From: Symsagittifera roscoffensis
Taxonomy: Eukaryota > Xenacoelomorpha > Acoela > Convolutidae
Length of the DNA: 64,000 bases
NCBI RefSeq assembly: GCF_963678635.1
Contig: NC_087063.1
Location: forward strand, 64,959,290-65,023,289
Reading direction: 5' to 3'
A program made the position numbers and the translations under genes. Shown here piece by piece: positions 52,086 to 63,109 of the stretch (position 1 is the first letter of the stretch; every line of letters begins with the position of its first letter). The notes under the pieces are model-generated. The model saw nothing but the letters and a program-made list of their open reading frames with translations, was not told the DNA's origin and made no database searches.

Positions 52086-52318
52086 CCGCTCAAAAACCGC
52101 TCAAAAACCGCTCAAATCTTGCTTGAAAAACCGTTCAAAAATCACCGCAAGAAATGAGCGGTTTTTGAGCGGTTTTTAAGCAAGATTTGAGCGGTTTGAG
52201 CGGTTTTTCCAAAAAAACCGTCCAAACCGCCCAAACCGCTCAAACCGCTCAAATCTTGCTGAAAAACCGCTCAAACCGCTCATATCTTGAGCGGTTTTTG
52301 AGCGGGATCTCGACCCGG
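52086..52318. repeat. GAGCGGTTT repeat array, right block
   Basis: CCGCTCAAAAACCG and its complement repeat many times up to the assembly gap. It contains GACCTCGACCCGGG-like flanks at 52067 and 52307. Confidence 0.85.
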
Positions 52319-52320
52319 GG

Positions 52321-52520
52321 NNNNNNNNNNNNNNNNNNNNNNNNNNNNNNNNNNNNNNNNNNNNNNNNNNNNNNNNNNNNNNNNNNNNNNNNNNNNNNNN
52401 NNNNNNNNNNNNNNNNNNNNNNNNNNNNNNNNNNNNNNNNNNNNNNNNNNNNNNNNNNNNNNNNNNNNNNNNNNNNNNNNNNNNNNNNNNNNNNNNNNNN
52501 NNNNNNNNNNNNNNNNNNNN
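52321..52520. other. Assembly gap, 200 N
   Basis: A run of exactly 200 undetermined bases, a placeholder size. It follows a self-complementary array, which probably broke the assembly. Confidence 0.99.
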
Positions 52521-52782
52521 AGACAAACAAGTTGTTATACCAAAAGAAGTACATCAAAAAAGAGCCAAACATTACAATGTTGGCAGGCGAGATTTTTTAG
52601 TCCAAATCTTAAAAATCGATCGCACTAGATGAAATCTGGTAAAGTGTTAACCAAATTTAGCATTCTGATTTGTTTTTTTTTGACCTCAACCCATTTACCC
52701 ATTTTGAAAACATGGCAATCAGAACTTTAAGGCGTGGCAAAGTAATTTTTGTTCAAAAAATGATCAAAAAACAAACTCTTAA

Positions 52783-52783
<1 letters not shown>

Positions 52784-52861
<78 letters not shown>

Positions 52862-52891
52862 ATGTGTGTGGTGTGTGCGCGTGTGTGCGTG
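52784..52891. repeat. (TA)n(TG)n microsatellite
   Basis: About 60 bases of TA followed by a TG-rich run with CG steps. Confidence 0.95.
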
Positions 52892-54364
52892 GTTCTGTAC
52901 TCATTTTTTTTTATTGAAATCAACCCAATGATAATAATGCTATTACTCAAGGCGGCTCAAAGTTTTATTCATATTTTTTGTTTTTTCAAACAGAAAACAT
53001 TATCTAATTTAAAATAACTAATTACAAATTTTAAAGTGGTCTGAATAAAAATTACAGCAAAAGCAGCAACGAGTGATTATTTATCCATATCTGTCTGTAA
53101 AATTCGGATCAAAATAGACTGGTCATGCAGACCATTTGCATCATAAATTACATTAAACGCCAGCTTTAATTACTCGGCTGAAACGAATAAAGTTAATGTT
53201 CTAATTGCCCTTTTTCAAATTGAGTAATTGCGTTGAAGTAAAACAAAAATAATTCAGAAACTTAACGAGAAATCATATGGTTCAATTGATTTGAAAAACA
53301 TAAACCAAAAAATTCTCGTCAGCAAACTTTGCCATGTTTGGCTCCTTTTTATGTACGTTTGTAAAAATTATTCCCTCACAAGCATTGCAAAAAAATTGGC
53401 GTAATTTGCTTTAATAATACAAGGAAATCACGCGCTAATTGGTCCAATTTTGAAAATTTGGCTTTTTTTAAAGCTCCAATGAGTTTTAAAAATGATTAAA
53501 GGTAACTGTTTTAGAGAACATCAAATTTTTTTGGCTGATAACATAGTTTTGTTCAAAACTGATCAAAGTAAAAGTCGGAGTTTGCTTGTAGGAAATATCT
53601 CACGGATCACTAATTTTTATTCCTGTTTCGAAAGACGTAGAGAAAACTGGTATACGTTATAGCAACTAGACTGTTCGTTCACCATGGCAGATCTCTCGAT
53701 GTTCCAACTACTCTTTTAATGCTCTCTAATTAATTGTGGTCATGAAAGTTTTGGCAAACGATTAATTGTGGACAGTCAATATCAAAAAATTTGTGTAAGC
53801 AAAATAAGTGTGATTTTAATCGGATCAGTTTGCTTGCATTATAATAATTCCTCATACGCTAGCAGCCTCAGGTGTGTTGTCTTTAAAAATTTAGTCTGTG
53901 GTTCGGCAGTCATGTTTTTGAAAATTTTGTTATCACTAAGAAACTAGGATTTTTGTTAGAATGTGACGCGATAAGAAATAACAAATGGGCCCTTCTATGC
54001 CGTTCATAGATGGGGGTATTTTAAAATTGTTGGAAAAAAATGAGATTTCTCGAAATAACAAAACCAAAAATTTTCCGAAAACTTTTTTGTCGACAGAAAA
54101 AATGTATAATAACTGAATTTTTTTGGTTAGATCATAGGAAATTTGCGCGCCTATCCAGAAATTTAGTCAGCAAAATTTGCAAAATTCCCAATAAAGCGGC
54201 AGACTTTCTATAAAAAAGAGAGTAGACATTTTAAATACTCCCCAATACTAATCATCTTTAAAATTAGGCCGCATACTCCTTGACTTTACTGGAAAATCTC
54301 AATTGTAATTAATGTTTTCGTTTTCAAATTAAAATTTCTTTTATTTTTGAATTTTTATTTTTGT
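52892..54364. other. No supported gene
   Basis: AT-rich. 53944-54066 is repeated at 56150-56272. Confidence 0.45.
53944..54066 (+). repeat. Duplicated 123-bp segment, copy 1
   Basis: CTAGGATTTTTGTTAGAATG to CGAAATAACAAAACCA, nearly identical to 56150-56272. Both copies lie near short R1 derivatives, so a larger rearranged duplication is likely. Confidence 0.85.
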
Positions 54365-54525
54365 TGTTCCGACATTCTTAACGAAAGTAACGGAATCTTT
54401 GTGCTCGAGTGGTTTTCTTTCTTCAGACAAATTTCGACTTTTTAACTAGCTATATTTGCCTTTCCATAAAGGTTAAGGGGCAGTTGTAACATTCAAGGCT
54501 TTACCTAGGTGCGAGCAGTTTTGTT
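54365..54525 (+). repeat. R1 deletion derivative (about 160 bp)
   Basis: Has both R1 ends but lacks the interior, joining AACTAGCTATATTTG to CCATAAAGGTTAAGG. The same deletion derivative occurs at 55876-56037, so it is a family of its own. Confidence 0.8.
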
Positions 54526-55052
54526 ATTCCGACTTTCGTAACAAAAGTAATGGAAGTTTGTGCTCGGATGGTTTTTCTTCAGACAAAATTCGACTCTTCA
54601 ACTAGCCAAATTCGACAAAATTATCTATAAAATTCTGCAATTATTGTTGTCCTAAGCTTAAATTTGAAAAGATGTTTCATCTGCGATCATTTTTTGTAAA
54701 ATTATGGGGGTTTAAACATTGCCATTTTGGCCAATTTGGGACAATTAACGCGCGATATATTTCGCGCTATTAACGCGTAAGCGGAGATTTAATCCATCTC
54801 AAAAATTGTTGCAAACTGGTTGACGGAAGATGATTGGCCGTAATTGATACAATACTATGGGCGAAATTTATCCCTTTATACTTTATAAGGCGTGTGGGGG
54901 GATGATTTTCTCAAAATAAATCTCAAATTTAGAAAAAAAAACTTTTCTCTTTTATTTTTATTACATTTAACTTTTTCATGTTATTACTGCTCCATAGACC
55001 TTAAAAGGCAGTCGGAACATTCAGGCTTCTCCCTAATTTGAGCAGTTTTGTC
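54526..55052 (+). repeat. R1 repeat, full length
   Basis: Abuts the short derivative. The core AACGCGTAAGCGGAGATTTAA is intact, and it ends CAGGCTTCTCCCTAATTTGAGC. Confidence 0.85.
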
Positions 55053-55670
55053 TAGTTTTGCAATTTTCTACACTCTCCTTTCTAAATGCTTCATTTTATC
55101 TCTTTATAGGTATTGATTCATCTTAACTGGAATTTTAGATTTTTGAGGTTGAAAACGCAAATTTCCGTATTTGACAGGAATCAAAAACGCTTATATCTGT
55201 TTAGCTGAAACTAAACTTATCAAGCAGGCACGCACATTATACAGTTTTTCGAAAGAAATGCACGGCTAGTAGTTGAAACACTCGATATGATAGATTGTGC
55301 GAATGGGCCTAGAGTATATCGAATAACTTCGAAAGATACAAAATAAAGCATTTTTGATAATTTGAGGGTAAACGGAAACGCTGGCGTCTCATTGGTTGAA
55401 GCTAATTTATTTGGCACAATTGCTTGAAATGCAAAATTTATGCAGAAGTTTAAAGAAAAAACGGCTAGTAACTTAAATTGTCGAATTGCCGGATGTGCGC
55501 ATGGAACTAAAACATATCAAATAACTTGGAAAAACAAAAACAAAGCAGATTAGTTAATTAGCGACAGAGTTATATTTGACACTGTTTGCGTAATTAAGAG
55601 TCTCCTGCAGTGTTTTTTTTGTGAAAAACTTCTCCCTTGTGTAATTCTGTCTCTCGCCCTCCTCTTCTCT
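55053..55670. other. No supported gene
   Basis: Two stretches at about 55230-55330 and 55450-55540 look loosely similar (AACGGCTAGTA, then ATATCAAATAACTT), perhaps an old duplication. Confidence 0.4.
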
Positions 55671-55760
55671 TTTTTCTTCTCTCTCTATCTCTCCCTCCCT
55701 CTCTCTTGTTACCTTTCTCACCTCTCGCTCTATCTCTCTCTATATCTCTCTCTCTCTCTC

Positions 55761-55791
<31 letters not shown>

Positions 55792-55796
55792 CGCAA
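55671..55796 (+). repeat. (CT)n microsatellite
   Basis: Imperfect then nearly pure CT run on the plus strand. Confidence 0.95.
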
Positions 55797-55875
55797 ATTC
55801 AAGAGTTTAACGAACACTACAAGGTTTCCTAATTTCTGACAAAACTAGCCATTACCTAAAAAATGCCTCAGTTTT

Positions 55876-56146
55876 TGTTCCGACTTTTGATACGAAAGTA
55901 ACGGAATATTTGTGCTCGGGGTGGGTTTTTTTCTTCAGATAAATTTCGACTTTTTAACCAGCTATATTTGCCTTTCCATAAAGGTTAAGGGGCAGTTGTA
56001 ACATTCAAGGCTTTACCTAGGTGCGAGCAGTTTTGTTCTTCCGACTTTCGTAACAAAAGTAATGGAAGTTTGTGCTCGGATGGTTTTTCTTCAGACAAAA
56101 TTCGACTCTTCAACTAGCCAAATTTGACAAAATTATCTAAAACTGT
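55876..56146 (+). repeat. R1 deletion derivative plus R1 left-end fragment
   Basis: Mirrors the arrangement at 54365-54640: a ~160-bp short derivative to 56037, followed by a truncated R1 beginning CTTCCGACTTTCGTAACAAAAG. Confidence 0.8.
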
Positions 56147-56149
56147 GTT

Positions 56150-56272
56150 CTAGGATTTTTGTTAGAATGTGACGCGATAAGAAATAACAAATGGGCCCTT
56201 CTATGCCGTTCATAGATGGGGGTATTTCAAAATTGTTGGAAAAAAATGAGATTTCTCGAAATAACAAAACCA
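56150..56272 (+). repeat. Duplicated 123-bp segment, copy 2
   Basis: Partner of 53944-54066. Confidence 0.85.
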
Positions 56273-56337
56273 TTATATAGGATTTGATTCATATAATGGT
56301 AACGGAATGTGTTCTAACTGTTGAAGAGTATGTTTTT

Positions 56338-56879
56338 GTTCCGACTTTCGATACGAAAGTAACGAAATATTTGTGCTCGGGTGGGTTTTTTTTTTCTTCA
56401 GACAAATTTCGACTTTTTAACTAGCCATTTTTGACGGAATTGTTTAATATCATTCAAAAAGTATTGTTGTCTTAAGCTCAAATTTGAAAAGATATTTCAC
56501 TTGTGATCATTTTTCGTAAAGTTATGGGGGTTTAAAGATTGCCATTTTGGCCATTTTGACCAATTGGGGACAATTAACGCGCGATATAAGTAGCGCTATT
56601 AACGCGTAAGCGGAGAGTTAATCCGTCTTAAAAACGTTCCAAATTGGTTGAACGAAGCTTATTTGCCATAATTGATTTGTTACAAGGAACGAAATCTACC
56701 TTTTTGTACTTTATTCGGCGTGTGGGGGGATGATTTTCATTAAAAAATTCAAATTTAAAAACAAAAAAAAATTTTTTTATTTTATTACATTTAATTTTTT
56801 GATGTTATTACTGCTCCATAAAACCTTAGAAGGCAGTCGGAACATTCAGGGCTTTGCCCTGATACGAGCAGTCTTGTTT
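56338..56879 (+). repeat. R1 repeat, best-preserved copy
   Basis: 542 bp from TGTTCCGACTTTCGATACG to GATACGAGCAGTCTTGTT. A palindrome ACTTTCGATACGAAAGT lies at the left end and a perfect hairpin TCAGGGCTTTGCCCTGA near the right end. No terminal inverted repeat, no poly-A tail and no frame of substance, although a short ORF crosses its right end. Confidence 0.88.
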
Positions 56880-57227
56880 CTATATGTACTTAGCTACGTT
56901 GATTTAACTTTCTCTTTCTTTTGTGATTTTTGCAAAGATGACCATGGTCGGAAATTATAGTGCAAGTTTGAACGGCATCTGGCTACTCAGGTAATGTTTA
57001 GGTGTCGGTGCTGGTGTCCTGTTTCTCGCTGTGTCTATTGTCAGTGGACAGATGTGTGGCCCTGAGGTACCCTCTGGAGTCCATACTCTACCGACAGCCA
57101 TCCACGGCCATATATGCCAGTCTCGCCTGCTGGCTAGGTGAGCAAACCTAATATTTCAATTCTAATATCATTCTATCAGAAACGCTTGATATCATAAATC
57201 TCTCAACATTTTTCACAAAAAATTGCA

Positions 57228-59200
57228 ACCACAAGGTGCAAAGCGCCAAAAAAGTTTGCTTGAGCCAGTTGTACTCAAATTTTGATCATTGTATTAGAGT
57301 TTAGTCGACCGCCCCCACACCCAAAAAAACTTCAACCACAATGCTTAAAGCGGCAAAAAGATTGCCTGAACCAGTTGTACCAAAATTTTGATCACTGCAT
57401 TAGATTTTAATCGGCCCCCCCACACCCAAAAAACTGCAACCAGAATGCTTAAAGCGCCAGAAAGATTGCCTGAGCCAGTTGTACTCAAATTTTGATCACT
57501 GCGTTGGATTTTAACCGACCTCCCCCCCCCCACTCACACACAAAATTGCAACCACAAGGAGCTAAAAAGTTTGCACAAGCGCCAAAAAGTTTGCCTGAGC
57601 CAGTTGTACTCAAATTTTGATCACTGCATTAGAGTTTAGTCGACCGCCCCCACACCCAAAAAAACTTCAACCACAATGCTTAAAGCGCCAAAAAGTTTGC
57701 CTGAGCCAGTTGTACCCAAATTTTGATCACTGCATTAGATTTCAATTTTAATTGACCGCCCCCTCACCACACCCAAAAAAATTGCAACCACAATGCTTAA
57801 AGCGCTAAAAAGTTTGCCTGAGCCAGTTGTACTCAAATTATGATCACTGCGTTGGATTTTAATCGACCGCCCCCGCACACACACAAAAATGCAACAACAA
57901 GGTGCCAATCGCCAAAAGTTTTGCCTGAGCCCATGGGCGGATCTAGGATTTTCTCGATGGGGGGGGGGGGCGGATTTTCAAAAACATTTTCAAAATTTTT
58001 TTAGGTCGACCAAATTGATTTCCGAGGTCTCCTAAAGCAGTGAAAAGACGCTGTTTTGGCCAAATTTGTTGCTCCGGAGGCAATTTTTGAAAAACAACTA
58101 AAAAAACCGTTATTGGGCACCTTTTTTTGGCGTGTACTCCCCCTTAAATTTAGAAAATATTGGCGTCGAAGGCGCCTTTAGAAAAATATTAGGATAGGTC
58201 GGCCAAAAATGGATTTCTTGAAAAGTACCAAAGGGGACCCTCTGGTTGGGCAAGTGGTCGAATTCCTGAGGCGGGCGTCCGCCCGCCGCCCCCTTCCTAA
58301 ATCCGCCCCTGCTTGTGCCAGTTGTAGTCAAGCTTTGATCACTGCATTGGATTGTAATCGAGCGCACCTCCTCCCCACACACACAAAAAAAAATGCAACA
58401 ACAAGATGCAAAGCGCCAAAAAGTTGCCTGAGCCAGTTGTAGTCAAATTTTGATCACTGCATTAGATTTTAATCAACCCCTCCCACACACACAAACACAC
58501 ACACAAAAGGCAACAACAAGGTGCAAAGCGACAAAAAGTTTGCCTGAGCCAGTTGTAGTCAAATTTTGATCACTGCATTAGATTTAAATCGACCCCCCCA
58601 CACACACACTCCAACACACACACAAAAGGCAACAACAAGGTGCAAAGCGCCAAAAAGTTTGCCTGAGCCAGTTGTAGTCAAATTTTGATCACTGCATTAG
58701 ATTTTAATCAACCCCTCCCACACACACAAACACACACACAAAATGCAACAAAAAGATGCAAAGCGCCAAAAAGTTGCCTCAGCCAGTTGTAGTCAAGGTT
58801 TGATCACTGCATTAGATTTAAATCGACCCCCCCACACACACTCCAGCACACACACAAAAGGCAACAACAAGGTGCAAAGCGCCAAAAAGTTTGCCTGAGC
58901 CAGTTGTAGTCAAATTTTGATCACTGCATTAGATTTTAATCGACCCCCCCCCACACACACACACACACATACACGCACAAAAATGCAACAACAAGGTGCA
59001 AAGCGGCAAAAAGTTGCCTGAGCCAGTTGTAGTCAAGTTTTGATCACTGCTTTAGATTTTAATCAACCCCTCCCACACACACAAACACACACACACACGC
59101 AAAATGCAACAACAAGGTGCAAGGCGCCAAAAAGTTTGCCTGAGCCAGTTGTAGTCAAGTTTTGATCACTGCATTGGATTTTAATCGACCGCCCCCCCCT
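57228..59200. repeat. ~105-120-bp tandem array
   Basis: About 14 units, each with GCCTGAGCCAGTTGTA, CAAATTTTGATCACTGC and a pyrimidine/CA-rich segment such as CCCCCACACACA, then CAACAACAAGGTGCAAAGCG. A hAT-like MITE interrupts it at 57932-58311. ORFs in it are repeat artefacts. Confidence 0.9.
57924..58319. mobile_element. hAT-like MITE inside the tandem array
   Basis: The element at 57932-58311 starts CATGGGCGGATCTAGG and ends AAATCCGCCCCTG. Flanks CCTGAGCC and CTTGTGCC are a diverged 8-bp target duplication derived from the array unit. Confidence 0.8.
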
Positions 59201-59238
59201 CAATTTTTTCCAAGGGTTCCCCCCTTTGATATTAATTT

Positions 59239-59493
59239 ATGATATCAATTTTCGCTAACCAACATCAAAATTGTTCTAAAGGCGCCTTGGGTGCCAATAT
59301 GAATAGTTTTGCGGGGGAAGTGCTCGCCAAAAAAACGCAATTTATTGTCAAAGTTTCCAAAAACGAAAACGAAAACGAAATTTTTAAACCTGTTTTTAAA
59401 AAACTTTTGCCGGAGGAGGGTTCGTATTTTGCGTATCCGAATCACATACAAACCAAAATTTTGATAGGGCCCGCTCGCTCAGGTATGAATTGA
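59239..59493 (+). CDS. Hypothetical 84-residue ORF
   Basis: ATG at 59239. The composition is not repeat-like (contains GALGANMNSFAGEVLAKK). No family recognised and no splice context defended. It directly follows the tandem array. Could be a host exon or chance. Confidence 0.25.
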   Translation: MISIFANQHQNCSKGALGANMNSFAGEVLAKKTQFIVKVSKNENENEIFKPVFKKLLPEEGSYFAYPNHIQTKILIGPARSGMN

Positions 59494-59929
59494 CGCCAAG
59501 TTTTGACGCCGTGAAATATTGAGAAAAGCTGACCGTTTTAGAAAAACGATGGAGTTCCCCAGCCAACTCCCGGGTCTTAAACGCGCCTTTGTTGCATATT
59601 GTTTAAGGGTGATATGGCCTAAGAATTTTGCTTGTTTCCTCTATGTAACCTATATACACACTCTTGGTAACCTAAATTTTGTAAAATTTAAAAGGTTTAT
59701 GTTTTTACTAATTGAAGGTTTCAGGGCAAAGCGTATAAGTAACTGATGATTGCTCCATCTCATAGCTCTGCATTTGAATTGACGTTCAAAAACAAACCGT
59801 ACCTTGGGTTAATTGGATTGAAATTTCTTATTTATATGCTTACATAGTACAAACCCCTTCTCAGTGGAAAATTGACTGGTAAGCAGTTATCTTTTTTTTT
59901 AATTGACTTGCGATTGTCTGTTGATTGCT
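59494..59929. other. No supported gene
   Basis: The frame at 59519-59746 lacks recognisable motifs. Confidence 0.4.
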
Positions 59930-60871
59930 AAACAAGACCGTTCGTATCAGGGCAAAGACCTGAATGTACCAACAGCTTATTTACTACTTCTCTTTTTTTT
60001 AACCCTTACGCCAATTGTTCAATCAAAAAACTTTTTGTTGTTTTCTTCCGATTTTCGAAGAAAGTGACCGAACATTTGTGCTCCGGGTGGTTTTTTCTCA
60101 AGACAAATTTGACTTTTCAACTTGCAATTTCGACGGAATTTCTTTCAGATCATTCAAAAAATACTGTTGTCTTGACCTCGAATTTTGAAAATTATCTCAC
60201 TTGAGATCATTTTTCGTGAAGTTAAGGGAATTTAAAGATACAATTTAGGCAATTTGGGACAATTAACCCGTGATATATTTCGTGCTATAGATTTAATCCG
60301 TGATAGATTTAATCCGTATTAGGAATTGTTCAAAATTGGGTTAAAGCATGCGTTTTGGTCTTTTTACTTCTTTGTTATAAGCAAAATATTTCATTTTGTA
60401 ATTAGCATTGCGTGCGGAGGATAATTTTTAGTTTAAAAAAATTGATATTTTTAGTTTTTTAAGATTTTTGAAAAATTATTTTATTTTAGATTAATATATT
60501 TTTTTTCCTTTTTTTCATAATTCTAAAGTTACTTCATAGAGTTTAAAACTCAGTCAAAGCAATCAGGGCACGCAATTTGGTACTTCAATTTGGTACGCAT
60601 TAATTCGCCGCTTGCGCGTGTTATAAATCGCTTTATATCGCGCGTTAACTATCCCAAATTGACCAAATTATTAATTTTCAACACCCCGTACCCCGTAACT
60701 TAAAAACGTCTATATCTTAAAAAAACGTATAAAAAATTCCGTCGGAAAGGCTTAGTTAAAAAGTCGAAAGTATAATGCTTGTATAAAATGAATGAGCTAA
60801 AAAATGGTCTGAATAAAAAACCAAAGTATATATATTCCTCACTTTATTCAAAAGTCAGAACAATGAGTAGT
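59930..60871. repeat. Cluster of diverged R1 copies
   Basis: A left-end fragment (minus) at 59930-59985, a diverged copy (plus) at about 60040-60585, and a left-truncated copy (minus) at about 60598-60871. Palindromes at their ends are degraded. Confidence 0.7.
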
Positions 60872-61142
60872 TTAGATAGACTCGTATCAGCCTGCGGGCA
60901 CATACAGGCGAGCTAATATAAAAGATGTGCGTTCACGGAAGGACTACGAAGGTCCCGGCTAAAACTAGCTAAAACTAGTCTGAAAGCAAAAAAAAACACT
61001 TCACGCATTTATATGCCTCACTTTCTTCGAAAATCGGAGCAAAAATCATTTATAATTTGCTCATATTATAAAAAAAAATTAAGTACGAAGCAAATTGCAC
61101 GACTAGATCTACAAAAATTCACATCCGTAACCAACATATGAA

Positions 61143-61475
61143 AAGTTTCTCGTATCAGGGCGAAGCCCTGACTTTTGCGACTGCCCTTTAAAGTCTGCTG
61201 AATAGTGTGGTGAAACTTTCCAAAGAAAATGTTAAGTCTTCACGCTATTTAAAAAACAAAATAATACATTTCGCTTATATCTAAGTATTAAATAGATAAA
61301 AGAGCATGCTCAATTCAGTTTAAACGCCTTCATAGACTAAATTAACCTCCGCTTACGCCTTAACATCACAAAAAAAACCTCGCGTTATTTATTAAACTGG
61401 CCAAACTGGCAGTCTTTAAGCCCTCATAACTTTACGAAAAAAATCACAAGTAAATGTCTAGTTAAGAAGTCGGGA
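61143..61475 (-). repeat. R1 repeat, diverged
   Basis: Starts TCTCGTATCAGGGCGAAGCCCTGA with an intact terminal hairpin, and runs to about GTTAAGAAGTCGGG with internal loss. Confidence 0.75.
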
Positions 61476-61523
61476 TCAATTGAGCAATCCCCCCCCCCCC
61501 CATTTCTTGCGTGGAGGGCTTAT

Positions 61524-61774
61524 GCGGGGAGAGATAGCTCAATAGGTATTTGAGACATGTTTATAATCACTTGAAAATAGTTTGAATGATATGAAATCAT
61601 GTAACCCAAACGCCAAAAATTACAAAATCAAAGATCAAAAATTTCGCAAAAGGCGGGGAGAGATAACTCAATAGGTATTTGAGACATGTTTATAATCACT
61701 TGAAAATAGTTTGATTGATATGAATTCATGTAACCCAAACGCCAAAAATTACAAAATCAAAGCTCAAAAATTTC
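61524..61774. repeat. 129-bp tandem duplication
   Basis: GCGGGGAGAGATAGCTCAATAG at 61524 recurs at 61653 with few changes (TAGCTC to TAACTC, GAATGATATGAAATC to GATTGATATGAATTC). Confidence 0.9.
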
Positions 61775-62684
61775 AATCAGAGTGAAAAAAGAATCAATAA
61801 AACTGAGACTTTTAAAGCGACTTTCTTTTTTCTGTCCTAAAAGGAAAAAGCTATTGCGTACCTTATTAAGGTGCTGCGGATAACTTTTTTTGCTACTCAG
61901 ATACAAGGCTAGAGCACCAACCCTGTTTTTTTAATATAAATTTCAATTTTTTCTCTTTCTCAAAAATTTTCTTGATACTCATATAAAATCAATCGGTCAA
62001 TTGGTTGCGTGCTACGAACAAATCAACCATCTACTCGCGTTCGCTGACGTCTTTTTGAAGCGTTGGGCTTTGGGCTTTGGGTTTGAGATTGCAGAATTGA
62101 TCGAAAAGTCGACATTTGACGAGAGGAAAAAAACCACCCCGGTTACAAATATTCCGCATGATGTTCTGAATATTCACAAATGTTCTGAAGTCGTACCAAT
62201 AATTAAAGAAGAGATTACTCGTATCAGAGCGAGGTGGTTTGAAATCGGTTTAAAATGAAAATTTCTATAAGTTGTGAACTGAATTTGAATTCAGTAAGAA
62301 ATCGTTATGTACATAACTTGTTGTCATCTAACCGGAAGCTATAGCGGCGGTGTATCGACTAGCATAAAACTCGACTAGCATAAAATTTTTGAAATTGAAA
62401 TTTAAAAATAATACATGCATAGGGGGATAATTAAAAAGGTCCAAAAGGGGGAAATAGTTTAACAAGATCCGCCCCCCCCCTATAAAAAATTATAAACTAT
62501 AAATTATGCGAATTTTTGGATCAATGTAAAAATCTCCTCCCACTTCTTGAAAGGGGGAAGTTTGTTGAATACGATAAATTAGTTTGTACCCAACACCCAG
62601 CTGATCTTATGCTTGAGTTTAAGCGATTCTTTTTCTGATTTTTCTGACTGAAAAAGAAATATAACGAATTATTAATGAACCTAC
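61775..62684. other. No supported gene; R1 fragment
   Basis: An R1-like piece lies at about 62105-62230 (AAAAGTCGACATTTG, then ACTCGTATCAGAGCGAGG). The 85-codon frame crossing it is therefore doubtful. Confidence 0.45.
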
Positions 62685-63109
62685 AGTCTAACCAGGGGCG
62701 GATCTAGGATTTTCTCGAGGGGGGGGGGGGGCGGATTTTCAAAAAAATTCGAAAATTTTGACGACCTTTTTTTTTTTAGGTCGACCAAATTGATTTTTTG
62801 AGCTCTCCCAAAGCACTGTTTTGCCCCTATTTTGGCAAATTTTTGAAAAAACAGTCAAAAAAAGTCGTTTTTAGGCACTTTTTGAAAAATTTTGACAAAA
62901 AAATCGCGTTTTTTTTGGCGCGCGCTCCCCCTCAAAATTAGTATATATTGGCGCCGAAGGCGCCTTTAGAAAAAATTTAGGGTGGGTCGGCCAAAAATGG
63001 ATTTCTGAAAAAGTATCAAAGTGGGGACCCTTTGGGTCGGCAGGGGGTCGAACCCCTGAAGAGGGGGCGTCCCTCCCCCCCCCCCCCTAAATCCGCCCCT
63101 GAGTCTAAA
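62685..63109. mobile_element. hAT-like MITE
   Basis: The element at 62693-63101 starts CAGGGGCGGATCTAGGATTT and ends AAATCCGCCCCTG. Flanks AGTCTAAC and AGTCTAAA are a 7-of-8 target duplication. Contains the family segment TTGGCGCCGAAGGCGCC. Confidence 0.9.

Noticed and set aside
52176-52600. ORFs crossing the gap
   Set aside because: They consist mostly of undetermined bases.
56730-56960. 76-codon ORF
   Set aside because: Most of it is the right end of the R1 copy at 56338-56879.
57228-59200. CRISPR-like array
   Set aside because: The units are contiguous tandem repeats without unique spacers, in a eukaryotic context.
62001-62258. 85-codon ORF
   Set aside because: Its second half is derived from an R1 repeat fragment.
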